Made by a program: the position numbers and the translations under genes
Shown: in pieces, positions 47,264 through 56,029 of the stretch
Position numbering within the stretch: the first letter of the stretch is position 1
Layout of the letters: each line of letters starts with the position of its first letter
DNA from: Bacillus sp. V3-13
Lineage (GTDB): Bacteria > Bacillota > Bacilli > Bacillales > Cytobacillaceae
Direction: 5' to 3'
NCBI RefSeq assembly: GCF_002860165.1
Contig: NZ_PGUZ01000033.1
Location: 1 to 64,000 of the forward strand
Length of the DNA: 64,000 bases
Notes under the pieces: generated by a model
What the model saw: only the letters and a program-made list of their open reading frames with translations
Told to the model about the DNA's origin: nothing
The model's database searches: none

Positions 47264-47992
47264 ATGTTAGCAATTGAGAATGTATCAAGGACGTTTTCAG
47301 GCGGTTCGACCGGCTTTAAAAATATCAATCTTTCCGTTCAACAAGGGGAAGTAATTGGAATCCTTGGGACTAGCGGCTGCGGCAAAAGCACGCTGCTTCG
47401 CGTTTTATCAGGACTTGATCAGGAATACCAGGGGCAGGTCAAAATTGACGATGAAAATGTGGAAGGAGTCCATGAGAAAGTCGGGATGATCTTTCAGGAA
47501 TCCCGTCTCCTCCCCTGGTTGAACGTAATTGATAATGTCGCCCTCGGTTTAAAAGACGATGCCGAAAGAAAAGAGAAGGCAGCTGAATATTTATCTGCTG
47601 TTGGACTGGATGGCTTTGAAAAGCATTTTCCAAAGGACTTATCGGGGGGAATGGCGCAGCGGGTCGCAATTGCCAGAGCACTTGTCACAGCACCGGAAAT
47701 ATTGCTGCTCGATGAACCATTCAGCGCGTTGGATGCATTTACGAAAATGCAGCTTCAAGATTTACTGCTGTCGATCTGGCAAAAATACCAGCCGACAATC
47801 CTGCTTGTTACCCATGATATCGATGAGGCACTTTATCTTTGTGACCGGATTATCATCCTCAGGGGACAACCGGGAGAAGTCTACCATACAATCAAGCTGG
47901 ATGAGCGGCGGCCCCGGGCAAGGGGAGATGCAGCACTTGCCAGGACAAAGGAAAAGATTATCAATCTTTTAGACTTAACGACCAATGGCTAA
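47264..47992 (+). CDS. ABC transporter ATPase (SsuB-like)
   Basis: A 242-residue ATPase with Walker A GTSGCGKST near residue 36, Q-loop FQESRLLPWLN, signature LSGGMAQR and Walker B LLLDEPFSALD near 153, followed by switch His in VTHDIDEAL. The Q-loop with LLPW and the GGMAQR signature are typical of sulfonate and taurine importers. It is encoded 12 bases after the permease gene. Confidence 0.9.
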   Translation: MLAIENVSRTFSGGSTGFKNINLSVQQGEVIGILGTSGCGKSTLLRVLSGLDQEYQGQVKIDDENVEGVHEKVGMIFQESRLLPWLNVIDNVALGLKDDAERKEKAAEYLSAVGLDGFEKHFPKDLSGGMAQRVAIARALVTAPEILLLDEPFSALDAFTKMQLQDLLLSIWQKYQPTILLVTHDIDEALYLCDRIIILRGQPGEVYHTIKLDERRPRARGDAALARTKEKIINLLDLTTNG

Positions 47993-48027
47993 AGGCCATT
48001 CACAAGAACGAACAAAGGGGTTTGATT

Positions 48028-49740
48028 ATGACTGTATTAACTAGACATCATTTACCTCCAAAAGAGGGGAATTATAATCTTCGAAATTATGATGAAGCAT
48101 GTGCGACGTTTTCCTGGGAAGAAGCCGAAAAGGTGTTCAGCTGGAAAAAGACAGGCCGGATCAACATGGCTCACGAATGTATCGATAAGCATGTTGAGGA
48201 AGGGTACGGAAGCAAAACGGCAATCCATTATATTAATGGCGAAGAAGAATATAAATTAACCTTCAAGGAAGTAAAGGAAAAATCAGATCATCTTGCTTCT
48301 GTGTTAAGGGCACACGGCGTCAAAAAGGGAGATATTGTGTTTATTTTCCTGCCAAAGCATCCTGACTGCTATATTGCGATGATGGCGGTCATTAAACTGG
48401 GCGCGATTGCAGGCCCATTATTCGAAGCATTTATGGAAGAAGCGATCCGGGACCGGGTCGCAGATTGTGAAGGGCGATTCATGATTACCGATCATGTTCT
48501 TGGGAAAAGAATTCCGAAAAACGACCTGCCATCGCTTGAAAAAATATTTATTACTTCTTCTCCTGAGCATTGTGAAGCCGGTGAAATTTCACTGCCGGCA
48601 GAGCTGGCAGCTATTGAGCGAGAGTCTGATATTACAGAATGGGTTGATATGGAATCAGGTTTGAATATTCACTATACAAGCGGTTCGACCGGAAAGCCAA
48701 AAGGGGTTGTCCATGCCCACAGGGCGATGGTTCAGCAATACTTGACCGGCAAATGGGTGCTTGATTTGAAGAACGACGATGTTTACTGGTGTACTGCTCA
48801 TCCCGGCTGGGTGACCGGGACCGTTTACGGCATTTTTGCCCCATGGCTAAACAGGGCAACATTGGTTGTTAATGGCGGCCGTTTTGATGCCTGCTCATGG
48901 TACAGGACGCTTGAAAAAACAAAAGTGACCGTCTGGTACAGCGCACCGACCGCATTCAGGATGCTGATGGCCGAAGGCAACGCTCTCCAAAAGGAATACG
49001 ACCTCTCTTCGCTCCGGCATGTGTTGAGTGTAGGGGAACCCTTAAACCCTGAAGTCATTTATTGGGGCGAGGAAACGCTTGGCAAGCGAATCCACGATAC
49101 GTGGTGGATGACCGAAACAGGCGCCCAGCTGATTGTGAATCTTCCATCGGAAGTCATTAAGCCCGGATCAATGGGCAGGCCTTTTCCAGGAATCCAGGTT
49201 GCCATTTTGGACGATGACGGGAATATCTTGCCGCACGGGGAAGTCGGCCATCTTGCAATCAAAGCCTCCTGGCCTGCGATCATGCGCGAAATTTGGAAAA
49301 ATGAAGAGAAATATCAATCGTATTTCCCGTTCCCGGGCTGGTATTTATCCGGGGATCTGGCAATTTTAGATGAAGACGGCTATGTGTTTTTCCAGGGCAG
49401 AAGCGATGATATGATCAATTCTTCCGGAGAACGGATTGGCCCCTTTGAAGTAGAAAGCAAACTGATTGAACATCCTGCCGTGGCCGAAGCCGGCGTAATC
49501 GGAAAACCTGACGCATTGCGCGGTGAAATTGTAAAAGCATTTATCGTCCTCCGTAAAGGTTACAAGCCAAGTGACGAGCTTCTTGGAGATATCCGCCAAT
49601 TTGTTAAAAAGAAGCTGGCTGCCCATGCAGCGCCGCGGGAAGTCGAATTCATAGATAAGCTTCCAAAAACAAAAATAAGCGGAAAAATTTTGCGAAGAGA
49701 GCTGAAGGCGCGTGAGCTTGAAAAGATCAATAAACGGTAA
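48028..49740 (+). CDS. acsA: Acetyl-CoA synthetase (AMP-forming), AcsA-like
   Basis: A 570-residue ligase close in length and sequence pattern to Bacillus AcsA. Motifs are YTSGSTGKPKG near residue 222, the AcsA-specific VYWCTAHPGWVTGTVYGIFAPW, HDTWWMTETG near 370, and SGDLAILDEDGY. The catalytic Lys region reads LPKTKISGKILRREL, one residue longer than the usual PKTRSGKIMRR, so acyl preference may be shifted. ATG at 48028 follows AAAGGGG. Being between the importer and metX, it could turn the acetate released by MetY back into the acetyl-CoA that MetX uses. Confidence 0.88.
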   Translation: MTVLTRHHLPPKEGNYNLRNYDEACATFSWEEAEKVFSWKKTGRINMAHECIDKHVEEGYGSKTAIHYINGEEEYKLTFKEVKEKSDHLASVLRAHGVKKGDIVFIFLPKHPDCYIAMMAVIKLGAIAGPLFEAFMEEAIRDRVADCEGRFMITDHVLGKRIPKNDLPSLEKIFITSSPEHCEAGEISLPAELAAIERESDITEWVDMESGLNIHYTSGSTGKPKGVVHAHRAMVQQYLTGKWVLDLKNDDVYWCTAHPGWVTGTVYGIFAPWLNRATLVVNGGRFDACSWYRTLEKTKVTVWYSAPTAFRMLMAEGNALQKEYDLSSLRHVLSVGEPLNPEVIYWGEETLGKRIHDTWWMTETGAQLIVNLPSEVIKPGSMGRPFPGIQVAILDDDGNILPHGEVGHLAIKASWPAIMREIWKNEEKYQSYFPFPGWYLSGDLAILDEDGYVFFQGRSDDMINSSGERIGPFEVESKLIEHPAVAEAGVIGKPDALRGEIVKAFIVLRKGYKPSDELLGDIRQFVKKKLAAHAAPREVEFIDKLPKTKISGKILRRELKARELEKINKR

Positions 49741-50845
49741 AAAACCCGGCTCCCTGCTCGTCGAGTATGGAAAAGTTAACATTGGCAGCTTCACGTTTGA
49801 TTCAGGGGATCAGCTGCAAGAAGTGGAGCTTGCCTATGAACTGGCCGGTAAGCGAACCCGGCCTGTCGTCATTGTATGCCACGCTTTAACCGGAAATCAG
49901 AATACGGTTGGCACAAATGATCAGCCTGGCTGGTGGTCCGGCTTAATCGGACCCGGGCGGTACATCGATACGAACGAGTATATGGTGATCACTTTCAATG
50001 TTCTTGGAGGTTGCTCAGGCTCCACCGGGCCTGCCAGCATTAACCCGAAAACAGGAACCGCCTATAAGCAGGACTTTCCGGAAATCACAATCAGGGATAT
50101 AGTCCGCGCCCAGCATCAAGCACTGCAAAAATTAGGCATTCATCAGGCGAAAGCGATTATTGGAGGCTCACTCGGCGGAATGCAGGTTTGGGAATGGGGA
50201 ATTCTTTATCCGTCCTTTTCAGAGCTGTTAATTCCGCTTGCTGCCACGCCATTTTTAAGCGATTATGCGATTGCTTTTAATACAATTGGCAGAACCGCGA
50301 TTATGGCAGACCCTGAATGGCGGGACGGCTATTATCCGGACGGAACAAAACTTATCGGTCTTGAGATTGCGAGAATGGTGGGCATGGTTACCTACCGGAC
50401 CGGTCATTTGTTTAACAATAGGTTCCAAAGAGAGCAAAAGGAAAATGGTGCTGAATTCCAGGTTGAATCCTATTTGAAGTATCAGGGTGAAAAGCTGGCT
50501 CAGCGCTTTGATGCCAACAGTTATTTGCGCTTACTCGGTGCGATGGACCGGCATGATATCGGCTTTAGCCGTAAAAGCTGGCAGGAAGCATTAAAGCATG
50601 TCCAGGCTTCCGTCCTTTTGCTCGGATTTACGGGAGACCTCCTCTATCCGCCACATGCGATTAAGGAAGCGGCGGATTTCCTTCAAGAGCAAAATAAGGA
50701 GTCTCTATTTTTTGAGGTGAAAACGAATTTTGGTCATGATGGGTTTTTAACGGAGTTTTCCAACTGGGGCGGGCATATTAAAACGGCCCTCGACTACGGG
50801 ATAAGAGGAGTGGACAAATGCAAACCCTTAACGTTGTATTATTAG
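49712..50845 (+). CDS. metX: Homoserine O-acetyltransferase
   Basis: A 377-residue alpha/beta hydrolase-fold enzyme making O-acetylhomoserine from homoserine and acetyl-CoA. The nucleophile Ser is in GGSLGGMQVWEW near residue 148, the conserved FNVLGGCSGSTGP near 92 lines the active site, Asp is in TGDLLYPP near 306, and His in NFGHDGFL near 340. It starts at GTG within the end of acsA (29-base overlap). It supplies the substrate of MetY encoded upstream. Confidence 0.92.
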   Translation: MSLKRSINGKKPGSLLVEYGKVNIGSFTFDSGDQLQEVELAYELAGKRTRPVVIVCHALTGNQNTVGTNDQPGWWSGLIGPGRYIDTNEYMVITFNVLGGCSGSTGPASINPKTGTAYKQDFPEITIRDIVRAQHQALQKLGIHQAKAIIGGSLGGMQVWEWGILYPSFSELLIPLAATPFLSDYAIAFNTIGRTAIMADPEWRDGYYPDGTKLIGLEIARMVGMVTYRTGHLFNNRFQREQKENGAEFQVESYLKYQGEKLAQRFDANSYLRLLGAMDRHDIGFSRKSWQEALKHVQASVLLLGFTGDLLYPPHAIKEAADFLQEQNKESLFFEVKTNFGHDGFLTEFSNWGGHIKTALDYGIRGVDKCKPLTLYY

Positions 50846-52038
50846 GATACGGAACAGTCGGCAAAGGTGTTTATAACACGATTCATTACCATCAGGAGAG
50901 GCTCAAGAGCGTTCTCGGCAAAAAAGTGGAAATTAAGGCTGTTCTTGTTAAAAATATTGAAAAGCATAAGCTTCCAGACGCTTCTGTCATCCTGACAGAC
51001 CGGTTTGAGGATATTGATCATGTTGGGAAGATCGACGTCGTGATTGATGCCATCACAGGTAAAGAGCCAGGCTTTCATTATTTGAAGCATTTTATTAAAA
51101 AGGGCTGCCACATTATTACCGCTAACAAGGAAATGTTCGCCCACCACGGAAGCGAACTTCTTGAGCTGGCGAACGAACAAGGAGTATCCATCGGCTATGA
51201 GGCGACGGTTGGCGGTGGGATTCCTGTTATTCAAACGTTAAGAAAACTGCTGAATGTCAACAGGATTGAAAAAATAGAAGGGATATTAAACGGGACTTCC
51301 AATTTCATTTTAACGACAATGAGAGAGGAAGGCCTTTCGTTTAAACAGGCTTTATTACTTGCCCAGCGAAATGGCTATGCAGAAGCCGACCCGACCAATG
51401 ATATCGAAGGCTATGATGCCTTTTATAAAGCAGCCATCCTGAGCCAGCTCGTTTTTGGCGAGCAACCTGATTGGAACAAAACATCCAGGAAAGGTATTGC
51501 CGAGATTACGATTAAACAAATCAAGGCATATAAAGAACTGGGCTTTCGCTTTAAGCATGTCGCCTCCCTGGAAAAAACAGCCGGTGGTGTTCATTGTTCT
51601 GTGAAGCCTGTGCTTGTTACACGGGCACACCCATTGTACCAGGTGGAGGGCGTGCAAAATGCTGTTTCGATTGATGCTGATATTGTCGGAAATATCAGTC
51701 TCCTTGGTCCCGGCGCGGGAATGTACCCGACAGCAAGCGCGATCATTGAAGATCTGATTCATGTTGGCACAGATAATCAGGCCCCGCGTTCAGAAGCGTT
51801 TGATGGACTGCAGGAGGATTGCGAAAAAGAAGCATGGGTACTGTCTGGCCAGTTTGACAGGGGAGCTTTTTCAAAAGAGATTGAAGTCGTTGCCATACTT
51901 GATTCCGACAACTTCATTGTGAAAGCTGCAAAAAAAGATATCCAACTAACAGGCGTGACCTATTATCCGCTGCTTGGGGAATACAGTGAATATCATAGAT
52001 CCAATAAAAAAGAACTGCCGTTGCCGGTATTGCGCTAA
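50818..52038 (+). CDS. hom: Homoserine dehydrogenase
   Basis: A 406-residue enzyme reducing aspartate semialdehyde to homoserine. The NAD(P)-binding motif LLGYGTVGKGVYN is at residue 7, ITANKEMFAHHG near 97, the active-site region GGGIPVIQTLRKLL near 132, and GYAEADPTNDIEGYDA near 181 carries the substrate-binding acids. It appears to end without a recognisable ACT domain, although about 80 residues beyond the catalytic part are present. It overlaps metX by 28 bases. A copy in a SAM-controlled operon is dedicated to methionine, separate from the usual threonine operon. Confidence 0.92.
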   Translation: MQTLNVVLLGYGTVGKGVYNTIHYHQERLKSVLGKKVEIKAVLVKNIEKHKLPDASVILTDRFEDIDHVGKIDVVIDAITGKEPGFHYLKHFIKKGCHIITANKEMFAHHGSELLELANEQGVSIGYEATVGGGIPVIQTLRKLLNVNRIEKIEGILNGTSNFILTTMREEGLSFKQALLLAQRNGYAEADPTNDIEGYDAFYKAAILSQLVFGEQPDWNKTSRKGIAEITIKQIKAYKELGFRFKHVASLEKTAGGVHCSVKPVLVTRAHPLYQVEGVQNAVSIDADIVGNISLLGPGAGMYPTASAIIEDLIHVGTDNQAPRSEAFDGLQEDCEKEAWVLSGQFDRGAFSKEIEVVAILDSDNFIVKAAKKDIQLTGVTYYPLLGEYSEYHRSNKKELPLPVLR

Positions 52039-52055
52039 CGGCAGTTCTTTTTTGC
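52009..52055 (+). terminator. Terminator overlapping the hom stop codon
   Basis: AAAGAACTGCCGTT (52009-52022) pairs perfectly with AACGGCAGTTCTTT (52037-52050), followed by T. The stop codon (52036-52038) lies within the hairpin, so the last codons form the left arm. Confidence 0.93.
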
Positions 52056-52103
52056 AGTTAAAGAAAATACAAAATCAAACAATCCAATTGGAAAGCAATG
52101 CTA

Positions 52104-52128
52104 GTTTTAACCTCCTTGAAGCGGGTAT
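52104..52128 (+). promoter_or_regulatory. SigB-type promoter
   Basis: GTTTTA (52104-52109), a 13-base spacer and GGGTAT (52123-52128) match the general stress sigma factor consensus GTTTAA-N12/15-GGGTAT, 47 bases before a YflT-type stress protein gene. Confidence 0.8.
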
Positions 52129-52175
52129 TTTTAATGGTGAACAGCTTTTCCAACCCAAAGGAGGAGGAATAGAAT

Positions 52176-52775
52176 ATGGCTGAGCAAGCAAAACATATTG
52201 TCGGAGTCTATGATACACATGAAGAAGCGATTCGTGCTGTTGAAGATTTGAAGATGCAAGGGTACCGGTCAGAAGAGATCTCGGTTATTGGCAGAAATGA
52301 CGATGAAGTTGACGAAGTGACGGAAGCAACGGGCACAAAAGCAGATGAAGGTCTTGCCGCCGGAGCAGCTACCGGCGGAGCGCTTGGCGGCCTTGCCGGC
52401 CTGTTGGCAGGCGTCGGTGCATTGGCGATTCCGGGAGTTGGTCCAATTATCGCCGCAGGTCCAATTGCTGCTACTTTAACAGGAGCTGCGGTTGGAGCCG
52501 GGGCCGGCGGATTGACTGGTGCGCTGATCGGAATGGGGATTCCTGAAGATGAGGCTGGCCGCTATGAGTCTGAAGTAAAAGCAGGAAAAATTTTAGTGCT
52601 CGTTGATAGAGAATCTGCAAGGATGGGCAGAGCCGGATTCGATGAAGCCGATATGAGATCAATGGATGAGCCAGGGAGAATGGACAGAGATAATGCTTAT
52701 TTAGCGAATAATGAACATCTCACATCCAACAACCCTGCTTCAGTCCGCCAGAGCTTTAATAGCAAAGACTTTTAA
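52176..52775 (+). CDS. General stress protein 17M-like (YflT domain)
   Basis: A 199-residue protein. The N-terminal YflT domain (KHIVGVYDTHEEAIRAVEDL, EISVIGRNDDEV) is followed by a Gly/Ala-rich stretch (about 60-125) that could pack in or on the membrane, then ESEVKAGKILVLVDRES and a polar tail. The same order is seen in Bacillus general stress proteins such as GsP17M/YflT. GGAGGAGG precedes the ATG, and a SigB promoter lies upstream. Molecular role unknown. Confidence 0.87.
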   Translation: MAEQAKHIVGVYDTHEEAIRAVEDLKMQGYRSEEISVIGRNDDEVDEVTEATGTKADEGLAAGAATGGALGGLAGLLAGVGALAIPGVGPIIAAGPIAATLTGAAVGAGAGGLTGALIGMGIPEDEAGRYESEVKAGKILVLVDRESARMGRAGFDEADMRSMDEPGRMDRDNAYLANNEHLTSNNPASVRQSFNSKDF

Positions 52776-52802
52776 ATAAAAGCGGATGTTTACAAACAAT
52801 CA

Positions 52803-52844
52803 AAAGGGACCGTTCCATAAAGTGCTGGGGGACGGTCCTTTTTT
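52803..52844 (+). terminator. Terminator of the stress protein gene
   Basis: GGACCGT (52807-52813) pairs with ACGGTCC (52832-52838), with additional C/G pairing inside and six T after it. Confidence 0.85.
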
Positions 52845-52847
52845 CGA

Positions 52848-52875
52848 CTAATTTGTGAAATGATTCACAAATTAG
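52848..52875. promoter_or_regulatory. Fnr-type palindrome upstream of the chelatase gene
   Basis: CTAATTTGTGAA (52848-52859) is the exact inverted repeat of TTCACAAATTAG (52864-52875). The core TGTGAAATGATTCACA (52854-52869) is a perfect TGTGA-N6-TCACA site, the sequence bound by Bacillus Fnr and other Crp/Fnr proteins. It lies 115-135 bases before the chelatase start, suitable for activation. It could also form part of a hairpin in the stress gene transcript. Confidence 0.7.
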
Positions 52876-52989
52876 TGTGAGATGTGAGGAAACTCATATA
52901 AAATAGTAACAGGTCAATTTACAATGAAATAAATACGTCCTGCCAATAGATCAGATTAAACAACAACGGCCGGACAGAGGAGGAAAATC

Positions 52990-53727
52990 ATGGACGCAGT
53001 TATTTTTGCTGGACACGGCAGTCGCACTGGGGCAGGTAACCTGGAGTTTATTGATTTTATCGAAATGGTAATGGAAAGTATGAATACGCCTATTAAAGCT
53101 TATTCATTTTATGAAAGGGCGGAGCCGTCCATCATGCAGGCAGTTGAAACCGTAGTAAGCCAGGGTGCAACAGAGGTGACGATCATTCCCGTCCTGCTTT
53201 TGCCAGGCATTCATGCCAACACGGGGATCCCGCAGGAAATAGAACGCGCAAGAGCCATTTATCCTGAGATTGTATTCAAATACGGAGACGCGATTGGCGT
53301 CGATCCGGTTATCATCGATATTTTGAAAGACCGTCTTGCCAGTAAACTGTATGCCCATGAAGGCAATGAAGCGGTTTTGCTTGTAAGCCATGGCAGTCCC
53401 GATCCTGTTGCAGCTATAGAAATGGAGGCGATTTCGTGTTTTCTTGGTGAGGAACTTGGAACGAAGTCGGTTGCCGGCTATTTGATTACTCCTCCGTATT
53501 TTCATGAAAAGCTGGCAGAGCTGCAGGAGCAATCATTTCAAAAAGTCTATATTATCCCTTATCTATTGTTTGCCGGCAGTTTTCAATCAGAAGTAGAAGA
53601 ACGAATCGCAGCATTTGAACAGTTGAACAGCGGCATGGAATTTATCTTCTGCGACCCGATCGGCTATGATGAGCGGATCAAAAAACTTTTAATTCAGCGT
53701 GCGGAAGGCGCAAAGCAGCTGCAATAA
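52990..53727 (+). CDS. Sirohydrochlorin chelatase (SirB/CbiX type)
   Basis: A 245-residue two-lobed chelatase. The first lobe starts FAGHGSRTGAGN with the metal-binding His at residue 9 and has VLLLPGIHANTGIP near 75; the second lobe repeats the fold from LLVSHGSPDP near 131. It inserts iron into sirohydrochlorin to make siroheme, needed by nitrite and sulfite reductases, or cobalt for cobalamin. No other siroheme or cobalamin gene adjoins it. The upstream Fnr-type site suggests anaerobic nitrite reduction as its purpose. GGAGGAAAA precedes the ATG. Confidence 0.87.
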   Translation: MDAVIFAGHGSRTGAGNLEFIDFIEMVMESMNTPIKAYSFYERAEPSIMQAVETVVSQGATEVTIIPVLLLPGIHANTGIPQEIERARAIYPEIVFKYGDAIGVDPVIIDILKDRLASKLYAHEGNEAVLLVSHGSPDPVAAIEMEAISCFLGEELGTKSVAGYLITPPYFHEKLAELQEQSFQKVYIIPYLLFAGSFQSEVEERIAAFEQLNSGMEFIFCDPIGYDERIKKLLIQRAEGAKQLQ

Positions 53728-53797
53728 TCCAGTGATTAAAAAATAATAGGATACAGTTGGCGGGAACCGATCGAGAGGTTTCCGCTTTTTATTGTGG

Positions 53798-53834
53798 AAA
53801 AGAAGGCTGGACAAGTTTCAGCCTTCTTTTTTTG
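53798..53834. terminator. Bidirectional terminator
   Basis: AAAAGAAGGCTG (53798-53809) pairs perfectly with CAGCCTTCTTTT (53819-53830), with T-tracts on both strands. It serves the chelatase gene (+) and the small membrane protein gene (-). Confidence 0.92.
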
Positions 53835-53844
53835 CAGCTAATGC

Positions 53845-53991
53845 TCATTTTTTCTGTGTTTTTCCAGGCAAGGGGTCGATCCGCTTCGAGTCCTCCGGGT
53901 TTAATGCACTTTTTAAAAAATAAACGAACGTTCCCCCAAATAAACCTAAACATATGATAAAACCAGCTGTGATCACCCACATTTCAGCCAT
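53845..53991 (-). CDS. 48-residue single-pass membrane protein
   Basis: A short minus-strand gene starting MAEMWVITAGFIICLG behind a perfect AAAGGAGG. One membrane helix (about residues 5-27) is followed by a polar tail containing LNPEDSKRIDPLPGKTQKK. It ends 15 bases before the bidirectional terminator. The strong ribosome binding site, hydrophobic profile and terminator support a real gene. It lies downstream of, and in the same direction as, the M48 protease gene, after a 66-base gap. Function unknown; I do not recognise the family. Confidence 0.75.
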   Translation of the reverse strand: MAEMWVITAGFIICLGLFGGTFVYFLKSALNPEDSKRIDPLPGKTQKK

Positions 53992-54057
53992 ATCAATACC
54001 TCCTTTTTAGAGGTATATGCATGGTGGGCATGGTTTTTAACCGATCATAAAAACGTC

Positions 54058-55773
54058 TTAAGGTATTATTGATTCCTTCCCCCTATCTTTCAACCAGCGC
54101 CACAGGACTTTCTTGCCCCATCCTGACTGGATCTCTTTTAGGATTTGTATTCTCCAATAAAGGGGAGGATGGGCCATAATTTGAAATTCGATGAGTCGCC
54201 AGAGTATCCCGTCGCGTTTTAGGCTTGATATAGGTTTGTCAGCGTCCTTCTTGGCGGCTATGCTGTATTCGATCTGTTTATTAGTTGCTTTGTCCTGCTC
54301 AGTGCCAAGTGCAGTCAGGCTTTCCGCCATTTGCTGCGCTCCCCCCTCCAAATAAGAAGCGCCTAAATGATCTGCTCGTACTTCCATCCACTGCGAACAA
54401 AAAGATTGATAGATTGGAAAAAGGAAAATAAGCAGCCAAATCAGAAAGAAAACCGCCAATCTATATTCATCGAGATTGGGTAGCTGTTCCCTGATAAACA
54501 GGATTACCATTAAAACTGCGGCCATGTAGGGCAGCCGCCAAAGTTGTCCCCATAACACGTCCCGTTTTTTAACATGAACCGCCTCATGGGCTAGTATGCC
54601 TTCAACGGCTGCAGCCGGAAGCTTCAAAGTTTCTGTCGTTAATGTAATCATCGAACGGCCGATATTCATTCCGGTTGCCATCCCGTTATATTCTGCTGAC
54701 TCTGTTTCGTACACTCTTACATTCGAAATGCCCGCTTTTTGAAAAATTTTGCGCGCCGCTTCAGCTACTGCTGGATTAGTCGTTTCTTTTGCGTCCATGG
54801 CGGTTTTTAAAACCCGGTCAGAAATATATAAGTTAAAAATCCAAAAGACTAAGGTTGCTGTTACCATCAGCCATTCGGGAACATCCAAGTAATACATAAT
54901 CAGCAACAATCCGGTATATGCCGAGATACCTTTTACGGTTATAGCAAAATATAGTTTGCCCGCTAATCGTTTTAAATTTTTATAATGATAAAAGGGTAAG
55001 ACAGTAACCGTTTCGCTGATTTCTATTGGTTCTGCTTGTTTATTTTCAATCAATGTCTTCAAATATAATGAATTCTCTACAGTCAAATAAACAGTTTCCC
55101 CGGGGAAAGCAATGCGGATCACTTCTTTATCGCTTGTTGTAAAATCTGAATTCGAAGAAAACAGCGTAAACAACGGGTGCAGTTTTAATAGATCAACAGA
55201 GGATTCTAATTGAACACTCTTAACATCACGAAGAGGCAACTTTCTCGAGTCGGCCTGGGAGTGGATATAAAGTATATGTTCATTGCCACAATAATAAAGT
55301 TTCACGCTCTTATAAACAGCCAATCTTTTAATCATTTCTGTAATGACTGTTATCAAGCTGAATAAAATAAATATTTTCAATGGGCTCTCATCGGGGCCAA
55401 ATATTAGAAACAATATAGCGCCTGCCAATACGGTTGAGGTAATCGCTAAATCGGCAAATATACGCCTGGAATTTCGGCTAAGTTTGATCTCAATAGGTTC
55501 CAGCCTGCTAATCTCGTTTTTGACTTCTTCATATTTATCCCGGCCTGATGTAAGTACCGTCGCTGCAAAATATCCGTTCGACATAAATGCAAGGTAAATG
55601 ATGCTGTCAGGAAAAGAATGGCTAAAAAAAACATAACCGGCCGCTGAAATGATTGCTAAAATCTCTAAAATAATTCCAGTCCGTTTATGGAGCTTGCCGG
55701 CGTATAACCCGAAGAGCTGGATCAGTGCACCGATAATTATATAAATAGTAACTGTTTGGACATTTGGAAGCAT
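54058..55773 (-). CDS. M48 family membrane zinc metalloprotease
   Basis: A 571-residue membrane protein with about eight hydrophobic segments. The zinc motif HEAVH lies near residue 402, flanked by membrane segments, and the third ligand is probably the Glu in MEVRADHLGA near 473, as in HtpX/Ste24-type peptidases. The N-terminal half (1-330), with membrane pairs and a soluble PH-like part (LPLRDVKSVQLESSVDLL), is not part of standard HtpX (about 300 residues). It may handle membrane protein quality control. The start follows AGGTGAG on the minus strand. Confidence 0.82.
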   Translation of the reverse strand: MLPNVQTVTIYIIIGALIQLFGLYAGKLHKRTGIILEILAIISAAGYVFFSHSFPDSIIYLAFMSNGYFAATVLTSGRDKYEEVKNEISRLEPIEIKLSRNSRRIFADLAITSTVLAGAILFLIFGPDESPLKIFILFSLITVITEMIKRLAVYKSVKLYYCGNEHILYIHSQADSRKLPLRDVKSVQLESSVDLLKLHPLFTLFSSNSDFTTSDKEVIRIAFPGETVYLTVENSLYLKTLIENKQAEPIEISETVTVLPFYHYKNLKRLAGKLYFAITVKGISAYTGLLLIMYYLDVPEWLMVTATLVFWIFNLYISDRVLKTAMDAKETTNPAVAEAARKIFQKAGISNVRVYETESAEYNGMATGMNIGRSMITLTTETLKLPAAAVEGILAHEAVHVKKRDVLWGQLWRLPYMAAVLMVILFIREQLPNLDEYRLAVFFLIWLLIFLFPIYQSFCSQWMEVRADHLGASYLEGGAQQMAESLTALGTEQDKATNKQIEYSIAAKKDADKPISSLKRDGILWRLIEFQIMAHPPLYWRIQILKEIQSGWGKKVLWRWLKDRGKESIIP

Positions 55774-56029
55774 AGTCTCACCTACCTATTAGATTATCTC
55801 ACAACTGTTAGATCGGTAATATTAAGTTTTTTTTTAATATTATGAAATTCACCGGATCATGAGAGTAATTCATGGATTGGTAAGATATCAACGTAAAACG
55901 ACATTGAAAAAAGAGTAAATTTACAAAATTAATGAAATTTTAATAGAAATTCTACACATTTTGCAACTTTTTTCCACGATAATCGTATAACATTAGAGAA
56001 GTTCATTTAAACAGAAAAGAGGGGAAAGT

